DNA of 30,228 nt, from NCBI GenBank assembly GCA_003024175.1, contig MDYQ01000289.1, positions 1 through 30,228 on the forward strand, in the 5' to 3' direction. This document shows positions 25,350 to 30,228 of this stretch, piece after piece; positions within the stretch are counted from its first letter, which is position 1, and every line of letters starts with the position of its first letter. Position numbers and translations under genes: made by a program. The stretch is from Planoprotostelium fungivorum (Eukaryota > Evosea > Variosea > Cavosteliida > Cavosteliaceae). Under the pieces are notes generated by a model. It was given only the letters and a program-made list of their open reading frames with translations, did no database searches and was not told the DNA's origin.

Positions 25350-27338
25350 CACAGAATGAGGAGGTCCTTGGGTTGTCCTTTTCCCCTCGCTTCCCATCCA
25401 CTGTGAACGTCTTCCGTATCGATCCTCTCAAAGGTGGCCTCCGTTTGTTCGTTTCCTGTCCATCTCAGAATTGCACATCGTGAAGATGATGATGATCCAC
25501 CTCCACAGACGTAGATCCATCGATCATCGATATACATTCCATGCGTTCCCCATCTCGATGATGTCATGGGAGGGATCGTCTCCCAGTGATTCTTCGTCGT
25601 GTGATACCTCGTCGCCCTCGCCGACGTCACACCATCTACAACTCCTCCCACCACATAGATGTATTCCTACTCGTTTCAACTCACAAGAGATGAGAATCGT
25701 CACCCCGTGAGAGATGGCGCTGTGGTTGTATCTCGTCTCTCTCATGTTGGCCACAGAATGCCACTGACCGTCTCTGATGTCGTAATACTCTACGGTGTCC
25801 AAAGCCACACCCTCCGAGTTCATTCCACCGATGCTGTACAACAGCTCTCCCGATTGAACCATGGCGTGGGACTCGCGGTGGGATATCATGGGGGTCACCT
25901 TCTCCCACGTGTTGATGCTCCCGTTGTACCTCTCTACCTCGTTCACTGCGGCCATCACCTTCTCTCTATCATTCTCTCTCCTCTCTTTCATTCTCTCTCC
26001 TCTCTTTCATTCTCTCTCACCTTCTTTCCTCCCGTGCTCACGTTCGATCGACCTACGATGCTATCATTCTCGTATCGTTGAAAGATCACCTCCAGTGACG
26101 TAGATGTGATTGACATAAGATGCACTGGAGTGGTTCTCTCTCTCGCAATTCATGGGACAGATCTACCTCCTTCAGCTTCTGAGTCGATTCGGATGACTCA
26201 CCTGACTCCAACTGTTTGTGTTGGGGTCGAATACGTCCGCTGAAGTGGTGGCTCCGTTCTTATCTCTACCTCCGCTCACAAACACTTGTCCCTGAGACTT
26301 TCAATCTCATGTCTCAGCTCGCATGGAGATGATGATGGACGGGTGTCGATCACCTTGAAGGATAAGATGGAAAAGTTCTTCTTTGGATTGGGCATCATCG
26401 GTGTAGATTGCAACCCCATGGTGCTGTCCATCTGTCATCGTCCATCACGATGAGATGGATCACAAACCTGATGTCCAACAGACCGATCAATTCAGGTTGG
26501 GGAGTGTGGTGCATGCAGAAGAGTCTCCGCCTCGCTCGAAAAGTTCCATCAAAATCGATGACCCTGACGAGTCTGTCCAGTCCATAATATTCGGCTTCCA
26601 CCAAGAGGGCCCTTCTATGACTGGTGCTCTTCGTGTGAGGAATTTCTCCACTCCGCAGCCAGTCTAAGATTTGAGAGAACAGGGAAGGTGAACGATCGAA
26701 GAAGTAACAACCATCGTCCATCTTTGTCAACTCCATGGTGCCTGATCGAGATTCAGAAGATGGGCGTGACGATGGAAACAAATGGATGATCACCAGAAAA
26801 GAGGCCACAGAGACGTGAATTGGGCTGAGATGTGAGAGTGGACACTGTGGTGGTGAAGATGGTGCCGCCCACGTTGAGACGTATAGTGGTGGAGTTCTGT
26901 CTCTGCAGTTTGTTCAACCAGGACATCGTCTCACTCCAATTTTGTTCCTTCCCGCGAACGGTCGATTCCCTCTCATCGAGCTCTATCGCTTTTCTCTGTT
27001 GAGGTTGACGTAGGTCACAGCAGAAAATGCACCTCGATGGTCCGTTGAAAATTCTGAACGGCTTGAACTGCCTCCGTATTTCCCTCATTCATCAACTTTT
27101 CAAAGACCTGATGCCGAACGATTCATACTCCTCAGAATGTGTGGGTATGGTTGATTACCTTCTGCAAGGTTTTCGTCTGGAATACTATCCATTCGTGTAA
27201 CATAGATCCTTTGTTCGTATTGGCCACGGGTGACTTCATGGCTTCGATCCGATTGTGAGGGCCGAAATCCGAATTGTTTACCGCAATATCTACACCTGGC
27301 AGCCGATCGCAAGAGATCACCGTACGAAACGAGATCAT
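25349..27338 (-). CDS. KCTD-type BTB (T1) domain plus kelch-repeat protein
   Basis: Ten exons (27338-27159, 27107-27033, 26995-26794, 26741-26468, 26423-26354, 26291-26202, 26162-26090, 26052-26021, 25958-25704, 25666-25349) give 522 residues. After a coiled-coil-like, Glu/Gln-rich N terminus (about 60-115), a potassium-channel-tetramerisation BTB follows: IRLNVGGTIFTTTVSTL, then GCYFFDRSPSLFSQILDWLRSGEI and LLVEAEYYGLDRL. Kelch blades then appear (GQVFVSGGRDKNG...W, NHSSASYVNHIYVTGG, LLYSIGGMNSEGVALDTVEYYDIRDGQW, EYIYVVGGVVDG, WIYVCGGGSSSS). KCTD BTB domains often recruit cullin-3, and kelch propellers bind substrates, so a ubiquitin-ligase adaptor is a reasonable inference. The stop (25351-25349) shares a base with the next candidate ATG. 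Confidence 0.85.
25969..26022. repeat. 20-bp tandem repeat in a kelch-gene intron
   Basis: Two and two-thirds copies of TCATTCTCTCTCCTCTCTTT fill most of the 62-nt intron 25959-26020. The minus strand stays open through the repeat, so the intron could alternatively be retained as a Glu/Arg-rich coding insert. Confidence 0.85.
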
Positions 27339-28336
27339 TCTAGGTGTAGATCATGAGAGCAGATCATACAGAAACAAATCAAGTTTGTTGCACCCGAAGG
27401 ATGAATCAAGCACTCATCAACCACCAGGTGAGTCAGAAGTGGGAGTTTCCGCTTCTTTGTGGGGCATGATGACTCAAGATGATGAATTTTTCGCAATCGG
27501 GGTGCATTGACGATGGATTCTGTCGCTGATCGTAAAGTGTTCTATTCATCCTTATGGTATCGACGAGGTTGTTGTTTATCGTGGACCTCCTCAATTATAG
27601 GACCTCCTCAATTATAGGACCTCATGCAGAGTGAGTCAATGATCATCTCAGATCGCGTCACCATCATCATCACAATGCACGATTGACCTCACAAACTCGA
27701 TCGCGCCGGTGCTTCGAGAAGATGGAATTCGTACGCTTCAAGGATATCTCTGACAGTTACTTACAAGAATGAAGAAGAGGGCTTCATCGTACCACACAGT
27801 CTATCACCTCTCTGTTCAACTCGCTCTCGCTTGATCATCCCGAGTCTGTACAGGCAGGAGAACCAGGTGAGCTGTCCTCTCCCATTCGTTCGCTCACAGC
27901 AGTTCAGCTTTCACGCTGTTACCCATCATGGAACAATTGGTGGCCAGTCTTTGGGCTTGTCAAGGATATATCAATGGACGACATTGAGATGACTGATGAT
28001 GTTTGATTGATTAACAACAAAGGTGAGAGGTGGTGCGTTGTTGTTCTGTATACAGAGAGGACAGATCTACCCATCAGATGATGAACTTCAAGCTGTTGCG
28101 GCTGATGAAGCGAATGGATGCAAAGTCGATAATAAAGGAATTGTAAACCATCTGTGTTATTTCGTGTCATATCTCCACATCTCTTCCACCTTGCAAGGTC
28201 TGCGTGTAGCCGTTGTAATTGTATTAGAATCAGCGCAATGTTTGGGTTTATGCACCTCAGGCTCACAATGAAATCTCGATGGACTGAAAGAATGCATCTG
28301 CAGTGGGTCTAGTGTTTTACTACAGAGATACGATGG
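27339..28336. other. Unresolved region with possible plus-strand exons
   Basis: No family was recognised. Plus-strand open frame from about 27700 to 27869 (including LTVTYKNEEEGFIVPHSLSP and RSRLIIPSLYRQ) ends at a GTGAGC donor with a 36-nt candidate intron to about 27905. It may continue as FSFHAVTHHGTIGG or as FTLLPIMEQLVASLWACQGY in another frame. Another open piece lies at 28023-28270. Codon bias is weak and frames do not join cleanly, so this may be a decayed or fast-evolving gene. Confidence 0.3.
27584..27617. repeat. 17-bp perfect tandem duplication
   Basis: GACCTCCTCAATTATAG occurs twice in direct succession, followed by a third partial start (GACCTCATG). Confidence 0.95.
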
Positions 28337-28582
28337 CTATAGCCACGATGCACCCGTGGTGTAGCCGTGTGGAGTTGAGGCTTCCTTGTCTCCCTTAGAG
28401 GGAGATAGTATCGCTGTGGTGCCCGTCAGTTTTGCCCACAGAGGACCTCGCTCGTAGGCGACTCTCACGGGCCAACTGCTGGGCTCACAGGACACGCTGA
28501 GATCATCTGCAGTGTTGCAGAGCTGTTCAACTTCAGGAGAGGGAGAGAGATGGATCACGTAGGATCCTTTCTGGGTGGTGGG
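28337..28582 (-). CDS. Terminal exon of an unrecognised minus-strand gene (possible)
   Basis: A minus-strand frame from an acceptor-like CGCAG near 28583 down to a TAG at 28339-28337 encodes about 81 residues, beginning PTTQKGSYVIHLSPSPEVEQ. It contains four Trp and Cys-bearing segments (QLCNTADDLSVSCEPSSWPV, ERGPLWAKLTGTTAIL), and its codons end mostly in C or G like the confident genes. Upstream exons were not found; the sequence above it is minisatellite. No family is recognised. Confidence 0.35.
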   Translation of the reverse strand, partial: PTTQKGSYVIHLSPSPEVEQLCNTADDLSVSCEPSSWPVRVAYERGPLWAKLTGTTAILSPSKGDKEASTPHGYTTGASWL

Positions 28583-28620
28583 TTCTGCGATGGATCAGAT
28601 GGTGAGACGATGGGAGCGGT

Positions 28621-28717
28621 GATGATGGTGAGATGATGAGATGGAGGAGGATGGGTGAGACGATGTGATGGACGATGATGGTGAGACGGTGTGATGGAGG
28701 AGGATGGGTGAGACGAT
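28621..28717. repeat. Diverged 44-bp tandem duplication
   Basis: Copies at 28621-28664 and 28674-28717 share GATGATGGTGAGA...GATGGAGGAGGATGGGTGAGACGAT with a few mismatches, inside a wider GATG/GGTGAGA-rich tract (about 28590-28750). Confidence 0.85.
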
Positions 28718-28820
28718 AAATGGGTGACGGAATGGAATACGATGACGATGGTATATAATGGTTATCACAATGTCGGAACATGTGGGTTAGATGACGATGT
28801 CCAGCAGATGGTGAGAGGAG

Positions 28821-29395
28821 ATGGTGAACAAAGGGATATGGAACCTCGATAGAGAGAATAGAACCTCACCTCCTAACGTGCTCCAGCTACGTAGAGCTCC
28901 GGCACTTTCTCGCGAGCGCTCGCGGGTGCTACTCAGTTGTCATGTCTCCAACTGTAAGCGTGATTACGTGGCTATTGCTATCAATTTTAGCGAGAGAAAG
29001 AAAGGACAAAGGAACGAGGTAACCCTACTCAGACGTGATCGAGATGAGTGGATCCTCACCTTCGTGTTATCTGACAGAAGATCTAAGGCGACTGGATCGA
29101 GCGATATGCAATGCGATGTTTGCAAAAGAGAGGAAAGGCTCGTTGTTCAGCGTCAACGTCCGGATGATTCGATGATAATTTTCGAACCGCGCTGCCTCTC
29201 AGCAATTCATTCCGTGAGAAGTGATGTCCAGGTGCGTCTAATGTAAATGAGATAACATGTGATTGATAGCATTCCGATTCAACATCACCTAACAACTGCT
29301 TCATCTGTTTTGACGATTTCTGTGACATCCTATGGTGTCTATTGCTGGAAATGTGTCCGTACACGAGTGGATACCGAGTGATGAGAAATCCTACA
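28821..29395 (+). CDS. Unrecognised protein, possible two-exon gene
   Basis: A 141-codon plus-strand open frame starts at ATG 28821 (MVNKGIWNLDRENRTSPPNV). A GTGCGT donor at 29233 may splice (37-nt intron) to a Cys-rich exon from about 29270 reading HSDSTSPNNCFICFDDFCDI and ending near 29395. The protein is polar, has paired cysteines (SCHVSNC, MQCDVCKRE) and could bind a metal, but no domain is recognised. An uninterrupted frame of this length is uncommon here. Codon bias is weaker than in the confident genes, so it may be a young or non-coding frame. Confidence 0.35.
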
Positions 29396-29460
29396 CATAA
29401 AACATGAGCCCTCATTTTTTATTCTCATCCTGTACTGGTCAATGCCCTCACTCAGTTTAA

Positions 29461-29508
29461 CGTGATGTACGACGAGGAGGTCAACGAGGGGTGTGCTCGT
29501 ACATCACG
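29461..29508. repeat. 12-bp perfect inverted repeat (hairpin)
   Basis: CGTGATGTACGA at 29461-29472 and its exact complement TCGTACATCACG at 29497-29508 enclose a 24-nt loop. The plus strand is also open here (LTQFNVMYDEEVNEG...), so the hairpin may be coincidental within coding sequence. Confidence 0.7.
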
Positions 29509-29535
29509 ATATAAGGCGCCCAGCAAGGATGAGTG

Positions 29536-29964
29536 ATGATTGACGTGATTAGGACAAGACAGAATGGTCAGACCCTCTTCTCAATACTTACAGTCGAGAA
29601 GAGTCTCTTGCATCTCTGCTCGAAGAAGAAGATCACCCACACGCCCTACCAGTCCAACAGCTACATCATCGTCTGCCCTGAAGCGAGAGCGTTTCAATCC
29701 CCTGACCGAAAGATCATCATCAACATACCGATTTGGAGAGGACATCTTGAACGTGATGATTATGAATGAATAGAAATGATCGATGGAGTGGCTGAGATCT
29801 ATTGGGACAGTGGTGGCGAGACATCAGCATCCAAGAGAAACTGGGATACACAATTGTATTTAGAAGGCAGTCCGGTCAGGACCAACACCCTACCATACAA
29901 AGAATTGATGACAAAGCGTGATACGACAACGGCAAAGGTGAACAGTTGCTCTTGGGGGACGTGA
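29536..29964 (+). CDS. Unrecognised gene interrupted by an in-frame TGA or 21-nt intron
   Basis: From ATG 29536 the frame reads NGQTLFSILTVEKSLLHLCS, KKKITHTPYQSNSYIIVCPE and DRKIIINIPIWRGHLERDDYE, then TGA at 29767-29769. The same frame continues afterwards as MIDGVAEIYWDSGGETSASK to a GTGAAC donor near 29938 or a stop at 29964. Codons such as ATC, AAC, TAC and GTC dominate the first half, as in confident genes. The stop lies within GT...AG at 29753-29773, a 21-nt interval divisible by three. Either a miniature intron, stop readthrough or a decayed gene would explain it. An upstream exon at about 29446-29532 is possible. No family is recognised. Confidence 0.4.
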
Positions 29965-30029
29965 ATTTGCGTGAATCTGGCGCCAAAAATTATAATTCGG
30001 GTCTCACTTTGAGTTTTGGGTTTGCAGTC

Positions 30030-30120
30030 GGGCAGCTCCAGTGGCCGAGCTGGTTGCTCACTCCGCCTTGTCTGGCCGCGTGACACCAGTGATCGGACCC
30101 TGGGCTGTCCACTTTTTTTT
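30030..30120 (+). other. tRNA-like / polymerase III-like element (candidate)
   Basis: GGGCAGC (30030-30036) can pair over seven positions, one of them a wobble, with GCTGTCC (30104-30110), 81 nt overall. Inside are TGGCCGAGCTGG (30042-30053), close to the tRNA A box, and GATCGGACC, loosely like a B box. A run of eight T (30113-30120) follows, as in a polymerase III terminator. The T arm and anticodon arm do not fold canonically, so it is at best a tRNA-derived element or pseudogene. Confidence 0.3.
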
Positions 30121-30165
30121 ACCTCAAAAAAAAGAAAGAATAGAAGAAGAAAGAGAGATCAGAAT

Positions 30166-30185
30166 GGGTTTTAGGGTTTAGGGTT
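30166..30185 (+). repeat. Short interstitial TTTAGGG repeats
   Basis: GGGTTTTAGGGTTTAGGGTT contains two TTTAGGG units, the plant-type telomere word. The same word occurs on the minus strand at about 4260-4270 inside a RecQ intron. Two units are too few to indicate a chromosome end. Confidence 0.7.
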
Positions 30186-30228
30186 CAACAGTTTTATTAC
30201 GCGCGTAGTGGCCTGGCACTAAGGCCAG

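Noticed and set aside
27584-27617. CRISPR-like repeat
   Set aside because: The repeats are directly adjacent without spacers and the genome is eukaryotic.
30166-30185. Chromosome telomere at the right edge
   Set aside because: Only two TTTAGGG units followed by ordinary sequence; the same word occurs inside a RecQ intron.

Overview
The window is eukaryotic nuclear DNA from a compact, intron-rich genome. Nearly every recognisable protein must be assembled from exons separated by very short GT-AG introns (mostly 35-60 nt, donor usually GTGAGT). Genes lie tens to a few hundred bases apart on both strands, and there are no bacterial operon or Shine-Dalgarno features. The protein mix (secreted papain-type protease, sedolisin, CAP59-type mannosyltransferase, GH31 glucosidase, KCTD-kelch, SPRY-ankyrin) fits a free-living, phagotrophic protist, perhaps an amoebozoan. 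The taxon is inference only. All splice models were built by hand from reading frame, splice dinucleotides and family motifs.

Layout. 1-471 (-): 5' part of a cathepsin-like protease gene running off the left edge. 472-1633: mostly unexplained. 1634-3538: a 435/438-bp inverted repeat around a 1.03-kb spacer, whose outer end is copied again beside the RecQ 3' end. 3659-6174 (-): 13-exon RecQ helicase with a mitochondrial-presequence-like N terminus. 6237-7660 (-): CAP59-family glycosyltransferase. 7877-8749 (-): helicase-associated (HA) domain protein. 9746-10378 (-): small two-helix membrane protein. 10645-13114 (+): sedolisin peptidase. 13226-14229 (+): ELO-like membrane protein without the HxxHH box. 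14605-16111 (+): secreted DUF4832-type protein. 16454-19549 (+): tandem SPRY plus ankyrin protein. 19605-23166 (-): 20-exon GH31 alpha-glucosidase. 23251-25349 (-): Rieske ferredoxin domain fused through a 44-nt intron to a DUF455 ferritin-like domain. 25349-27338 (-): KCTD-type BTB plus kelch protein. 27339-30228: poorly resolved, with several unrecognised coding stretches, minisatellites, a hairpin and a tRNA-like element close to short TTTAGGG repeats.

Functionally, three secreted hydrolases (cysteine protease, sedolisin, GH31) and a secreted DUF4832 protein suggest a digestive or lysosomal and extracellular repertoire. The most unusual items are the Rieske-DUF455 fusion with a probable GC-AG intron, the His-box-less ELO protein, the recent inverted duplication, a possible 21-nt in-frame intron near the right end, and two perfect GTCGAC-centred palindromes in gene-upstream regions.
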